From Phytophthora colocasiae (lineage: Eukaryota > Oomycota > Peronosporomycetes > Peronosporales > Peronosporaceae): a stretch of 64,000 bases of DNA. The position numbers were made by a program, and so were the translations under genes. The stretch covers positions 1,798,001-1,862,000 of the forward strand of contig JAGKQI010000052.1 in assembly GCA_018806915.1 (NCBI GenBank). The letters run 5' to 3'. The notes beneath the pieces were generated by a model, which was given only the letters and a program-made list of their open reading frames with translations, was not told where the DNA came from and ran no database searches. The number at the start of each line of letters is the position of its first letter. Position 1 is the stretch's first letter. Below, piece after piece: positions 37,703 through 47,785 of this stretch.

Positions 37703-38249
37703 CAAGAGGCAGCCTCAAATAAGGAAGCTAAGAATCCTCATTCAACCTAGCAGAAATGGTGCTTTTGGTACTAAAATCTAGTTGAGGATCGGTTACCTAA
37801 CCCTAAATAAAAGACTCTTTTCGGTTCGGGTCAAGAATCCCTGACTTCAAGCAATAAAAGCCCAACTTTTATTATTACTCCGACCCTCTAATCTGTCATG
37901 AGGAAAAGTACATTGGTCAAAGACTAGATGGCCGCGAGTTGCAGGATAACCTGACTTTCCGCCGACATTGTCCCCATTGGACGCTTGGCAGTCTGTAAGC
38001 GCAAAAAGCCGGGAGCGCAATGGCCCACTGTGGCCTAGGCCAGAAGTGCTGTCGTCTGGAAGATGTCGGACGGCTTACGACCACCCCTCCGGAGAGCTTT
38101 CGTCGGGACCAGCACTTGCTTCCCACACAAGCAGAAAAGAGAGTGAGAAGCAAAAGCAAAAGGCGGAGAACATATGGGAAAGGATACGTTGAACTTGAAG
38201 TAAAGTTGAAGTCGAGAAAGATCGGACATTTCTGCGTCTTTAGTGGGAG
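37703..38249 (+). other. copia 3' untranslated region
   Basis: About 550 bp without a credible gene. It contains an inverted repeat AATAAAAG/CTTTTATT at 37854-37880 that could act in 3' end formation, and ends with the purine-rich TAGTGGGAG directly before the 3' LTR, the likely polypurine tract. Confidence 0.6.
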
Positions 38250-38467
38250 TGTTATGCCACATACAAAAGTTAAGTAGTTGTAAAGGCAGGTGAAATCTGT
38301 ATAAGATAAAGTATGCATGCGCACTCAAGCCACTGAGAGCCAACCAAAAGGAAATACGGCATTCATGTCCGATCCAAAGATAAGCCGAGGGATGTTTTCA
38401 GCGAGATGGCATGTGACCATCTCACTTCTGAAACTGACGGCAACTAAACACATACACAAGCTTAACA
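38250..38467 (+). repeat. copia 3' LTR
   Basis: 218 bp, one difference from the 5' LTR. It is followed by the target duplication ATGAC. Confidence 0.92.
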
Positions 38468-38539
38468 ATGACGCGTCAAACTCAGTAACGCCCTAGCTTG
38501 TAGCTACGTCTTTGGCCTCTAACCAGGGTTTGGTAATTT

Positions 38540-39022
38540 TCCGTAACTATTGCCGATATTGGCAATGTCATATTGCCATAATATATTGCTCCTCAACCCC
38601 AATAACATGCAATTTTTTATACAGGTCAATCTTGGCCATAGCCAAATGTCGTTGACATGTGTGGTTGCTTTGCCAATGGATGGTAGCGAGAACTATCGCC
38701 AAACGAGTGGTGTGGCCACGTTTGCACACAGGGCACACGGGTTATTACAGTTGCTTGTCATTTCCTAACTGAATTATATTATATCAGTTGATTTGTGTGT
38801 TGTATGTATGATGTCGAGGAATTCGGACTATGACTTGTGTGTGTTGGTTGGAGAGGTTGGACGCGGTGGGAGGGTTCTCGAGGTAACCCCTCCTGAATCC
38901 AGGCGCATCGACAGCAACCAACTCGTTCAAAAACTCATGAGAAAAGACGACATAGTGTCACATATTCATGTGACCTACTGACTTGGTTGACATTGCCGAA
39001 AAAATTGGCAATAACTCAATTA
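38540..39022. mobile_element. Possible small inverted-repeat element
   Basis: The two ends carry related inverted sequences: ATTGCC...GGCAATGTCA near 38548-38571 and, on the other strand, ATTGCC...CGGCAATGTCA near 38985-39012. The interior holds a 62-codon plus-strand frame that matches nothing I recognise. Target duplications are not clear. It may be a MITE within pogo-type element B. Confidence 0.35.
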
Positions 39023-39419
39023 TTTATTGGCTTGGATGAAGGCCTCCAATCCGTATGATATTGTATTTTTCCTATCCCTGCCTCTAACGCTAACATCAGA
39101 TTTGAAATAGGTACGCCCTCCTTTCGGAGGTCGTTTACCCATTTAACAAGTTCCTGTTCAGCTTCTAGTGATAGTACAGTACCTACTCCTTTTGGACGAG
39201 CTTTCTTCATTTTCTTCCCGTGCGGCATTTGTCACTGCTCTTTGATTTTATCTTTTTCTCTAATCCACGACTACACCGGGAGTCGTAGACGGCAGGACTC
39301 AGATCAGGATAGAACAGCCGTATAGCCTTGCGGATGTCTGGAGGCTCCCCCACCGCATTTATCACGTCAAGTTTTTCTTCTGCCGTGAATGACGCTCGTC
39401 GTTTGCCGCGCATTGTCAA
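39016..39419 (-). pseudogene. pogo-type transposase, N-terminal fragment
   Basis: Two overlapping minus frames give a psq-like helix-turn-helix start (RGKRRASFTAEEKLDVINAV) and then the second DNA-binding helix region (GVGTVLSLEAEQELVKWV, LRKEGVPISNLM). A frameshift lies near 39230. No DDE domain follows; it is a remnant of element B's own transposase. Confidence 0.72.
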
Positions 39420-39713
39420 CTTGAAATGACTGGTACAGCGTTCAGTGTCAAAAACGCGGTACCGTTGTGATTCGGTTTTGTACGACCGTTATAAGCAGAG
39501 GAAATTCACTATTCTCTTTCTTGATTGTGATTGGCTGACCGTTATATGCAGGTGACCGGTATAAACAGAGGAAGTCGGTACATCTCAAAGTACAGATGAG
39601 GGCGTGGTTAGTGAACACCTGATATGTACTAAGTCTCAGGTGGAATTAGCCTATCAGAGAGCCATAAATTCTGGAGGAGTGGTCAACGTAATGAATTTAG
39701 ATATTTATTGACA

Positions 39714-40095
39714 CTAATCGGAGGCTAGAATGTCACTGATCTGGGTTCGGTCTACGTACAGTCCGGCGTGCTTCCAGCAGGCTTTGATGATCTCAGTCTC
39801 CAACGCTTCCCAGGCGTTGTTGCACCACGTCACTGCATCGGCTGGGTCAATAGTGAAGGGGTCCTCCTCGTTACACAGCTTCCATACAGCTTCTTTTCCG
39901 CAGTCGTCCAGAACGCGCTTCTTAATCCACGCAATTACACCTTGGTCCATCGGCTGAATTGCTGCGTTATCGAGCAGCAGCAACACCTTCCTGCCAGCAT
40001 CTTGCATGTTCTTATCCAGATTCTGCAGCCACTCCTGAAAGACAGAAACAACCATCCATCCCTTCTTGTATAAAAGCCCTGTATCAAATACAAAC
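39714..40095 (-). pseudogene. pogo-type transposase, DDE domain fragment
   Basis: Read leftwards: WMVVSVFQEWLQNLDKN, VLLLLDNA with the second catalytic Asp, then directly AIQPMDQGVIAWIKKR. In related DDE_1 proteins about 30 residues separate these, so there is an in-frame deletion. The C-terminus reaches ILASD and a stop at 39714. The first catalytic part is missing. Confidence 0.72.
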
Positions 40096-40206
40096 CCGGT
40101 CTTTAAATAAATTTCCATAATTATATTTAAGCCCGGACTATTATTAAATTTTAGCTATCTCGTCCTCCAGGCATACCAAAAATCTGTTCACATAGCAACT
40201 TTCACC

Positions 40207-40211
40207 ATGGC
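40207..40211 (+). repeat. gypsy-2 target duplication, left
   Basis: ATGGC, repeated at 47786-47790. It contains the ATG of the pogo-type transposase fragment that continues at 47786. Confidence 0.88.
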
Positions 40212-40632
40212 TGCAGCGGGGCTGCGTAGGTGTGCACGGCACAGAGGAAGTTTAGTTGACTCGTAGAGTCCTGCTTGCAAGGCACTAGCCTTCGGTTCTA
40301 TACAAGAACCAGGTAGTCCACTAAATACGGGACTCACAGAGTCAGTGTCCCTATAACAAAGGACTAACACTAACTATGTAAAATGCAAACTGATTTTTAT
40401 TGACTTTATTGCCCTAATCCTAAATGTAACGGATTTAGTATCTAACATACTAAATCCTAATCAAAATGCAACGTGAGGCTCTGAGGCCATCTACGTATCT
40501 ACTCGTGTGTGCCACACCATTATGTACCCACATAAATGTATCATGAGTGTCACACACTATTATGTACCCACATAAATGTATCCACGTGTGTCACACACCA
40601 ACGAGAAACATTCGTGTAACATCCCCGTTACA
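40212..40632 (-). repeat. gypsy-2 3' LTR
   Basis: 421 bp. The tips are dyads: GCAGCGGGGCTGC at the left and TGTAACATCCCCGTTACA at the right. It contains two copies of ATTATGTACCCACATAAATG about 55 bp apart. Confidence 0.93.
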
Positions 40633-40655
40633 CTCTCCCCCACCAAGATTCCGGA
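40633..40655 (-). promoter_or_regulatory. gypsy-2 polypurine tract
   Basis: Minus strand reads GGTGGGGGAGAG immediately before the LTR start. Confidence 0.75.
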
Positions 40656-41538
40656 TACCGTATCCGGAAAGTGTAAACACACGACGCGATTATCAGCCGA
40701 TGGCCACGGCACCTTGCCTTGCGCGGACGGCGCTGTCTCTCGTGCGTGTTACACGCCTCCGTACGCGATGCCACTTGGTACACACTTGGGCCCAATGCTT
40801 ACCAAGCATAGGAGCCTACTGGCTCGAGTCAAGGGGCTCTACGGGCATGGAAAGAAGGCCACAGGTGGCGTATCTATGATACTACTGGATCAGTGATCCA
40901 CAGGGCAAGCCTTCCAAGCTACCAACAGTTCCACGAACCACACAGCAGTGGGGCCCACTCGCTTCACTGTTAATGTGACCCTCGGAAGAGCACTGTGTGC
41001 AGGGCTTGATGCCCAAGTTGTCCTTGAAGCAGGCGCAAGCACCACTACGTGTCACAGACACTGTGTCTTGTGAATACACGTGCTCAGCACAGTCGTAGAC
41101 ACGACAATGAGCACCAGACAGCTGTCGCTCAGGAGGAGCTTACCTACCTCCTACTGCTATGCAGCATGCGGGGTCCAATGCATTGGCATCCCTGGCACCC
41201 ACAGTGCCTCATGACATAGTCATACCCATTGAACGCTTCTAGCGTCAGGTGATCGGATAGAATCCGTTTCCATCACCACTTGTCGCTTAGACCGAACGTC
41301 ATTAAGACGGTTGTTCATCCCGAACCATCTTCGCTTCATGATCGCGAAGCTCCGGGCCATAGGCCAGTGTTGTTAAAGGGTCATAGACCCTTGAAACACG
41401 CGTGCGAGGCGCATGTAGCTCTACTGCACTTGCAGTTTGAGCATTCGATGCCATGTCGACGGCACCGACGTGCTCGCTGCAAGTATTGCAGCTACGGGTC
41501 AGAGCCTGAGCTCAGCACCGACCCTGTGGACCCCCACC
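40656..41538 (-). other. gypsy-2 region between integrase and 3' LTR
   Basis: About 880 bp without a credible gene on either strand. The plus-strand frame overlapping 41280-41939 looks like a shadow of the integrase tail. It is the position where gypsy-1 has its antisense frame. Confidence 0.5.
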
Positions 41539-43590
41539 TTAGTGGGAGGTGCTTGGCACCCGGTGACTCCGTCGCATGCCCACCGGGCGGTCCGACACCG
41601 GGTGTGCCCGATCATACGCGTCAACGACGTCGGGGCAATCCTGCCGTAGTGGCACCTCAAACTCCCACGAGTTCTGTGAGTGAGGGTAACCTCGCCACTT
41701 CACCAGATACTGGTTGTGACCTCGGCGACGACGCCGCGCCATCAGGCGATCCACGTGATAGTGAAGCTCACCTTGCTCATCGAGCAGAGCAGGAGGAGGC
41801 CGAGCGGTCGATGGGTTCTCGCGCTGCGAGTGTAGACGCGCTGCATTGCTTGCAGACCCGCGTGGGCTCGGTGAAGGAGCACGACCACCACGTCGGTCAT
41901 CCGACCTATCGCTTAGCGACTGGTCTCGAGGAGACCTAGAGTCGCGGGGACCGGTCTGAGTCGCCTCTGGTGCTGCATCAGCGGGTCTATGACCTCGAGC
42001 ATCACGTTGCTCCGGATCGACAAGACCTGTTGGTTCGGATGAAACCACCTGTGGCTCTGCCACCTGCTGCCGTGCAGCCTTCGTCCGACTCGGCGCCAGC
42101 GCCTCAGAACTCACAAGAGCAGGGTCCCGATATGGCTTAAGCAAGCCCACGTAGAACACAGGATGTGTTCGCATACGCTTTGGCAAGTCAAGCGTGTATG
42201 CCAGGCCCTTCTTGGCCACGACCGTGAACGGTCCAATGAAGCGCGGCCGCAACTTTGTCTTGAAGACGGCTGACACTACGTGTGTAGGCAGGTTCTTAGC
42301 GTTTAATAAAACGTGGTCACCGACCTTGAACTCCCACATGTTGCTTCTGCCTTTGGCATCAGCTTGTTCCTTTTGAACATCTTGGCTTTCAGCCATTGCG
42401 TCACGCACACGGCGTAAGACGCTAAGCCTCATCGAGAGGAAGTCATCGACTTGCTTGCGAACAGCAAGAGGGCTGACATCAGCAAGCTCGGAGTCGAGCG
42501 ACGGCACAGCCTCTCCCCCACCAAGCCCAAGGCTACCGCGTGGCGGAGTGAGCGGGACGCGCGGATGCGCAAGGCCGTTCACGTAGAACGGGGTGAAGCC
42601 TGTCGAGGCATGCACCGCGTTGTTCATTGAGAACTCAACGAGAGGGAGCATAGCGCTCCAACGCTTCGGCGTTTCAGCGCATACGCTGCGGAGGATGTCC
42701 TCCAGGACGCGGTTCACGCGTTCAGTCTGACCGTCGGTCTGCGGATGATCCGCCTTGGACATGTCCAGTCGAGTGCCAAGCACTTTGAAGACGGACGTCC
42801 AGAAGTGACCCGTGAAACGGGGGTCTCGATCCGAGACAATGGTCTCTGGCAGCCCTTGCTGGCGGAAGACCCGATCGATAAAGATCTTCGCTGTACCAGC
42901 GCCATCGACGGTGTCCGGCACAGCCGCGAGATGAGCCATCTTGCTCAGACGGTCAACAAAGACCACCACGCCTGTGTTGCCTGCCGAGTCCTTCGGCAAG
43001 CCAAACACAAAGTCCATACTTATGGACTGCCAACACCCAGAGGGTACAGGCAAGCTCGCCAAAGGCGCTGCCGCATGCGGCGAGGGTTTAACCCGCTGAC
43101 ACGTCTCGCACGTGTGCACATATGTGCTGACCCACTTGTACATCTTCGGCCACCAGTACATGGAGCTCACCGAGCCGTAGGTCTTCTCGCGACCGAGGTG
43201 GCCGCTTGTGGGCGTGTCGTGGGCCTCATAGAGGATGCGATACTTCAGGTCCTCATCGTGAGGAACCACCACACGTGGTGGGTCATCCTGACCCGTGCTG
43301 TAGTACAGCAGACCGCCTCCCAGGCTATAGCGTTGGAGTCTCGCCTTTAGGCGTCGTGACAGAGTCACCTTTGAGTCCTTAAACTCATCGCTCCCTAGAG
43401 CTTGAAGCAGCGCGACACAAGAGTCGTCCTGAGCGTACGCTGCTCGAACCATGTCCGTCACGGACGACGTCACCGAGGTGACATGAGATAACTCATAGTC
43501 CGGGCGACGTGATAACGCGTCAGCGAGGACGTTCTGCCTTCCAGGCTTGTACTTCACCTCGAAGTTATACTCCGCAAGAAGGAGAGCCAT
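41539..43590 (-). CDS. gypsy-2 integrase with chromodomain
   Basis: About 683 codons, the 3' part of pol. It starts with the end of RNase H (LADALSRRPDYEL), then HHCC (SGHLGREKTYG, TCETCQRVKP), the DDE core (SMDFVFGLP, SDRDPRFTG, QTERVNRV), a GPF-like segment (RFIGPFTVV), a linker of about 110 residues and a chromodomain (LHYHVDRLM, KWRGYPHSQNSWE). It is separated from the upstream frame by a one-base deletion near 43590. Confidence 0.88.
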   Translation of the reverse strand: MALLLAEYNFEVKYKPGRQNVLADALSRRPDYELSHVTSVTSSVTDMVRAAYAQDDSCVALLQALGSDEFKDSKVTLSRRLKARLQRYSLGGGLLYYSTGQDDPPRVVVPHDEDLKYRILYEAHDTPTSGHLGREKTYGSVSSMYWWPKMYKWVSTYVHTCETCQRVKPSPHAAAPLASLPVPSGCWQSISMDFVFGLPKDSAGNTGVVVFVDRLSKMAHLAAVPDTVDGAGTAKIFIDRVFRQQGLPETIVSDRDPRFTGHFWTSVFKVLGTRLDMSKADHPQTDGQTERVNRVLEDILRSVCAETPKRWSAMLPLVEFSMNNAVHASTGFTPFYVNGLAHPRVPLTPPRGSLGLGGGEAVPSLDSELADVSPLAVRKQVDDFLSMRLSVLRRVRDAMAESQDVQKEQADAKGRSNMWEFKVGDHVLLNAKNLPTHVVSAVFKTKLRPRFIGPFTVVAKKGLAYTLDLPKRMRTHPVFYVGLLKPYRDPALVSSEALAPSRTKAARQQVAEPQVVSSEPTGLVDPEQRDARGHRPADAAPEATQTGPRDSRSPRDQSLSDRSDDRRGGRAPSPSPRGSASNAARLHSQRENPSTARPPPALLDEQGELHYHVDRLMARRRRRGHNQYLVKWRGYPHSQNSWEFEVPLRQDCPDVVDAYDRAHPVSDRPVGMRRSHRVPSTSH

Positions 43591-45227
43591 CGGGCCATCC
43601 TCTGCGAGAGGTGAGGCGACTGCGTCGCTGTGCGTAGTGACGCATGATCCGTGTAGATCACAAACGGCTTGGAGCCGAGCAGGTGAACCCTGAATTTGAC
43701 GAGAGCGTACTTCATCGCAAGTAGCTCCTTGTCATGAACTGGATAGTTCTTCTCCAGCAGCCTTGAGCTGCCGAGACTCAAACGCAATGACGCGTTCGCG
43801 CCCGTCGGCGTCCGCTTGTAGCAAAGCACTGCCGATGGCAAAGTCCGAGGCGTCACAGACGACGATGAACGGACGATCGGGGTCTGGCAACGCCAGTATC
43901 GGTGCCTGAAGCAGGCTATCCTTGATACGAGTGAACGCATTCTCGTGCTCAGCACGCCATACCCATTCGGCATCCTTCTTAAGGAGATCCGACAGTGGCC
44001 GAGCCAACTCAGCGTAGTTCTCGCTGTACTTGTGCAAGTAGTTGGCCAAGCCCAGCCACTTACGCAAGTCCTTCTGATTCAAGGGAACCGGCCAGTCCAC
44101 AATGGCCTTGACTTTTGCTGGATCAGCACGAAGGCCATGCTTCCCAATGAAGCACCCTAGGAAAGGGATTTCTTCCGCGCCAAAGACGCACTTGTCCGCG
44201 TTGGCGTACAACTTGTTGGTGCGCATGCACTCGAGCACTGCTCTCACGTGTTCCACGTGTACCTCGACATCAGTCTTCCCGTGCTCAGCACGACTGTGGA
44301 CGAACACATCGTCAAAGTACGTCTGTGCGAATGCCCGTAGGGGCCTGAACAACTGCGTCACTAGACGATTGAACGTTGCAGGCGCATTCGACAGCCCTTG
44401 GGGCATGACGAGCCACTCCCAGAGCAGGGTGCTCACGCTGTAAGCGGAATATCACTGGCTCGCATGAGCAGCTGATAGTAGCCATCGACTAAGTCGAGCG
44501 CACTGTACATGGTGCAACCCACCATGTTGTTCTGAAGAACATCCTTCCTAGGAATCGGCGTCTGCGCCGGAATCGTGGCAGCGTTGAGCTTGTTAAAGCG
44601 TGAACGATACGCCACTTGCCATTCGGCTTTCTGACACAGAACGTTGGCGCGGAGTGCGGAGACTTGCTCTTGCGCACGAGACCCGCCGCGTGCTTAGCAC
44701 GGAAGAAGGCGTCAATGACGTCGCATTGCTCTTTAGGAAGAGGCCACTGCCGGGTCACGCAGTATTTAGTTCCGGGAACTAAGTCGATCTCGTGACGAAC
44801 GCCTCGGTCAGGAGGCAGGCCACTCGGTGGTTCCTTTGAGACAACGTCTCCATATTCCTTCAGCAAGGAGTAGAAGGGATCCGAGGGATTCTTGAGGATC
44901 TCCGATCCACTCCTGGCGCTCAGCGCCTTCTTGACCTCGGCCAAGACGGACTCGTCAACGAGGGACGATGAGTTTAACTCCTCTTCAGGTCGAACGATGA
45001 CCACCTCGGCGAGTTCGCCAGCCTTCAAGGCATCGCCAAAGTCGGCGAACGACATCTCTTCTAGCTCAAGGAGCTTGTCAACACTCGGCAGTCCGTCCAG
45101 CAGGACGCTGCCTTCGGCACTGCCGTCCACTCCATCAACCAGAGTGTATAGCTGCCCACAGCCCTCCCGTGCGTTGACACTTGACGTCACGGACGACTCA
45201 GACGCAGAGCGTCTCGCCCATAGGGCC
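43554..45227 (-). pseudogene. gypsy-2 reverse transcriptase and RNase H, frameshifted
   Basis: Homology continues through at least four frames: PPDRGVRHEIDLVPGTKYC and RKPNGKWRIVH (44489 on), SALDLVDGYYQLLM (44433 on), MPQGLSNAPATFNRL and TYFDDVFVHS (43732 on), then NYPVHDKELLAMKYA (43554 on). One-base changes near 44610, 44436, 43745 and 43590 break it. The RT active site is FDD, as in gypsy-1. Confidence 0.85.
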
Positions 45228-45932
45228 TTACGACGTCGTCGCCCTGGCCGACGAACGTCCACCCGACGGAGTACGTGCCGCTGCACAGGTAATGGCCTTG
45301 CCCGGCCCAGTGTCAGTGACACTCAGTGACTGACTCGGTCTACCGCCGACGTCACTAGACGGAGTACGTGCCGCCGCACAGGTTTCGGCCCCTTCAGGCC
45401 CAGTGTCAGTGACACTCTGCGATCCACTCGGTCGACGACCGATGCCGCTCAGCGGAGTACGTGCCGCTGCACAATCAATGACCGTAACAGGTCCAGTGTC
45501 AGAGACACTCAGCGATCGACTTGGTCCACGACCAGTATCACTCGACGGAGTACGTGGCGCCCCACAGTTCACGGCCTGGTAAGGCCCGATGCCATCGGCA
45601 TCCAGTGACGGTCCATGACCGGCGTCACTCGGCGGAGTACGTGCCGCCCCACAGGGGTTACGTGAGCTTTGCCCACACGTTGCCTCACTGTCAACCAGCG
45701 CTACGCGCTCAACAGGACTGCGGTCCTCGAACTCGGTGCTGTCCACCAACTCGGACACACCGACTTCCAGCATCATAGCCGACTCGGCTCGATGCTCGCG
45801 CCAATAGCGCTTCTGCTTCCTAGCAGAGGTGGGTTCATGACTCGCCAAAGCTCCACTAGGAGAGAAGTGCGTAGCACCTAAGGTCTTCGACCTCCAATCA
45901 ATCCATGGCTCGTGGCGCTCCAGCCACGCCAT
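45228..45932 (-). CDS. gypsy-2 protease-RT spacer with tandem repeats
   Basis: An open stretch of 234 codons. It begins with the end of the protease (MAWLERHEPWIDWR) and then carries four to five repeats of a peptide of about 31 residues containing CAAARTPSSD and SLSVTDTGP. The repeats are hydrophilic and probably flexible; they lie where gypsy-1 also has repeats of unrelated sequence. Confidence 0.7.
   Translation of the reverse strand: MAWLERHEPWIDWRSKTLGATHFSPSGALASHEPTSARKQKRYWREHRAESAMMLEVGVSELVDSTEFEDRSPVERVALVDSEATCGQSSRNPCGAARTPPSDAGHGPSLDADGIGPYQAVNCGAPRTPSSDTGRGPSRSLSVSDTGPVTVIDCAAARTPLSGIGRRPSGSQSVTDTGPEGAETCAAARTPSSDVGGRPSQSLSVTDTGPGKAITCAAARTPSGGRSSARATTS
45270..45665 (-). repeat. 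93-bp coding minisatellite in gypsy-2
   Basis: Four full units and a partial unit of about 93 bp. Each contains a GGAGTACGTG.CGCC segment and a CCAGTGTCAGTGACACTC segment on the plus strand. Units differ at many sites, so the array is not new. Confidence 0.85.
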
Positions 45933-45958
45933 GCCAAGGATGAGAGTCGTACCTCGAA

Positions 45959-46300
45959 TCAGGTCAGGACCAAGCAGCGTTCCACGCTATCGAAGTCCAA
46001 GAACTTCAGCCGCAGGTCCATGGGGACCTTGGCCACCGTGACACGGACGCCCGTCGCTAGACGGACTGTGACTGTGTCACCTCTTCGCGCTCGAAGCGCC
46101 TCAGCATATTGCTGACTACCTTCAACGGTGGAGCGTCTGACGTATTTGACAGACGACCCCGAATATATCAACACGATCCACGGCTTCTCAAAGCCCTTCA
46201 CGTCCACCTGGACGACCAGCAAGCCCTGCTTGCTCACACGTTCCGTGTTCAAGAGCACGGAGCTCTTCGGGGCTGAGCCCCAGTGCCTCTCACGCACTGC
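45959..46300 (-). pseudogene. gypsy-2 protease, active site lost
   Basis: The segment LLVVQVDVKGFEKPWIVLI aligns with gypsy-1 protease, but the expected DSG motif reads YSG (GAT to TAT on the minus strand at about 46166). Without this Asp a retropepsin cannot work. A frame change near 45955 separates it from the rest of pol. Confidence 0.78.
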
Positions 46301-46335
46301 AGAACTCAGTTCTTCCCCAGTAGACCGCCCCGCGT

Positions 46336-47307
46336 CTACTGGGAGCCGGCGTTTCCCTGGGCAGAGCCCAAAGCGGGACCCGCGACAGGGTTGCGGCCAT
46401 TCTGGCCGGCGCGCTCTTTGCGCAGAGGGCAGTTGGGCCTCAGGTGTGAGGGACTGCCGCATTTATAGCACCGGCGGGTGCTCATACGCTGCACCGCAGC
46501 TCGTAGCTCAGCTACCTCATCTTCAGCATAGCTGAGGTCCATGGGCTCAGGTCCACCGGACCCTGTGCTGCTAGAACCGACCCTCGACAACTTAAAGTTG
46601 TGTTCGGCATTCAATGCCACGCTGACAGCATCTTCGAAGCTGTGGGGGTTCTGACGGAATGTCTCCGTCCTGGCCACGCCAGCTCGTAAGCCTTCCATGA
46701 AGACGATCACGGCGACCACCTCAGGTAGAGGGTCGGCAGCCATGCCAGCAATGAGCGTGCGCAGCTCTTGGACATAGTCCACCAGATCCTTCTTGCCCTG
46801 GCGACAAGCAAGGAAGCGTGACCGCACGCGATACGCCTGGTTAGGCGGAGCAAACACTTGCGTGAGCTTGGCCTTTAGCTCGCCCCATGTGGGGAAGGCC
46901 GCTTCCACCGACGTCCCAGACGTCAAGGCCCATTCTCGTGCTCGTCCTTCGAGCTTAGAGATGGCAAACGCAACGCGTTGCCCCTCCAACTGGAGCATGG
47001 CGGCCCCCATGGCCATTTCGACCTCTCGGGTCCACACAAGGAGGTTCTCTCCCTCATTCCCGAGGAAGGTCTTCACGCTGAGCGTGACGGGCTTAGCTCT
47101 CGGAGCAGGGGTAACCCCTGTTACATTCCGCTGAATGTGCTCGACGAGAGCGTTTTCGTACGAGGCAAATGCCTCGAGGCGCGCGTTGACGGCCTCCGGC
47201 CCTTGGGACGCAAGGTGCGCCGTACCTTCAGGGCCCAGCAAGGACGTAAGCTTGTTAAGCGTGTCCCGCTGACTCGGAGTCAAGTGAGCGTATGCTTCTG
47301 GCTCCAT
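46336..47307 (-). CDS. gypsy-2 Gag
   Basis: 323 residues from ATG 47307. It has a capsid-like domain ([47 protein letters not shown]) and one CCHC knuckle ([14 protein letters not shown]). It is clearly related to gypsy-1 Gag. Intact. Confidence 0.88.
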   Translation of the reverse strand: MEPEAYAHLTPSQRDTLNKLTSLLGPEGTAHLASQGPEAVNARLEAFASYENALVEHIQRNVTGVTPAPRAKPVTLSVKTFLGNEGENLLVWTREVEMAMGAAMLQLEGQRVAFAISKLEGRAREWALTSGTSVEAAFPTWGELKAKLTQVFAPPNQAYRVRSRFLACRQGKKDLVDYVQELRTLIAGMAADPLPEVVAVIVFMEGLRAGVARTETFRQNPHSFEDAVSVALNAEHNFKLSRVGSSSTGSGGPEPMDLSYAEDEVAELRAAVQRMSTRRCYKCGSPSHLRPNCPLRKERAGQNGRNPVAGPALGSAQGNAGSQ

Positions 47308-47345
47308 TCTCACAGAGAAACAGTCTTCAACTCAGGAGTTGGATT

Positions 47346-47363
47346 GACTACAAGTGCTACCAG
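47346..47363 (-). promoter_or_regulatory. gypsy-2 primer-binding site
   Basis: Minus strand just inside the 5' LTR reads TGGTAGCACTTGTAGTC, one base different from gypsy-1. Confidence 0.7.
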
Positions 47364-47364
47364 A

Positions 47365-47785
47365 TGCAGCGGGGCTGCGTAGGTGTGCACGGCACAGAGG
47401 AAGTTTAGTTGACTCGTAGAGTCCTGCTTGCAAGGCACTAGCCTTCGGTTCTATACAAGAACCAGGTAGTCCACTAAATACGGGACTCACAGAGTCAGTG
47501 TCCCTATAACAAAGGACTAACACTAACTATGTAAAATGCAAACTGATTTTTATTGACTTTATTGCCCTAATCCTAAATGTAACGGATTTAGTATCTAACA
47601 TACTAAATCCTAATCAAAATGCAACGTGAGGCTCTGAGGCCATCTACGTATCTACTCGTGTGTGCCACACCATTATGTACCCACATAAATGTATCATGAG
47701 TGTCACACACTATTATGTACCCACATAAATGTATCCACGTGTGTCACACACCAACGAGAAACATTCGTGTAACATCCCCGTTACA
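47365..47785 (-). repeat. gypsy-2 5' LTR
   Basis: 421 bp, apparently identical to 40212-40632, followed by target duplication ATGGC. Confidence 0.93.

Larger units (their letters stand above)
33065..38467 (+). mobile_element. Ty1/copia LTR retrotransposon, apparently intact
   Basis: 5.4 kb with 218-bp LTRs (TG...CA) differing at one base (A/T at the fifth codon-sized block near 33096 and 38281) and a perfect 5-bp target duplication ATGAC (33060-33064, 38468-38472). A single uninterrupted gag-pol frame fills the interior. It lies inside pogo-type element B. Near-identical LTRs and an open frame indicate a recent and possibly active insertion. Confidence 0.93.
32799..39578. mobile_element. Inner pogo-type element (B)
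   Basis: Terminal inverted repeats of about 19 bp (CCGACTTCCTCTGTTTATA at the left; complement at the right end), continuing as CGGTCACC with one mismatch. TA lies on both sides (32797-32798, 39579-39580). It is inserted 58 bp inside the left end of element A. Without the copia insertion it is about 1.4 kb and keeps only the N-terminal part of a pogo-like transposase at 39016-39419, so it is non-autonomous. Confidence 0.78.
40212..47785 (-). mobile_element. Ty3/gypsy chromovirus (gypsy-2)
   Basis: 7.57 kb, minus strand, with 421-bp LTRs that appear identical base for base and a perfect 5-bp target duplication ATGGC. Gene order is gag, protease, RT, RNase H, integrase, chromodomain, as in gypsy-1, with which it shares the primer-binding site and similar protein sequences. 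Despite identical LTRs, pol has several one-base indels and the protease active-site Asp is Tyr. It lies inside pogo-type element A. Confidence 0.94.

Noticed and set aside
41280..41939. 219-codon plus-strand frame in gypsy-2 as a counterpart of the gypsy-1 antisense gene
   Set aside because: Mostly over the integrase linker and chromodomain, no sequence resemblance to the gypsy-1 frame, composition follows the sense codons.
45270..45665. Regular repeats that could suggest a CRISPR-like array
   Set aside because: Eukaryotic context, unit of 93 bp with no constant-repeat/variable-spacer structure, and in-frame coding repeats.
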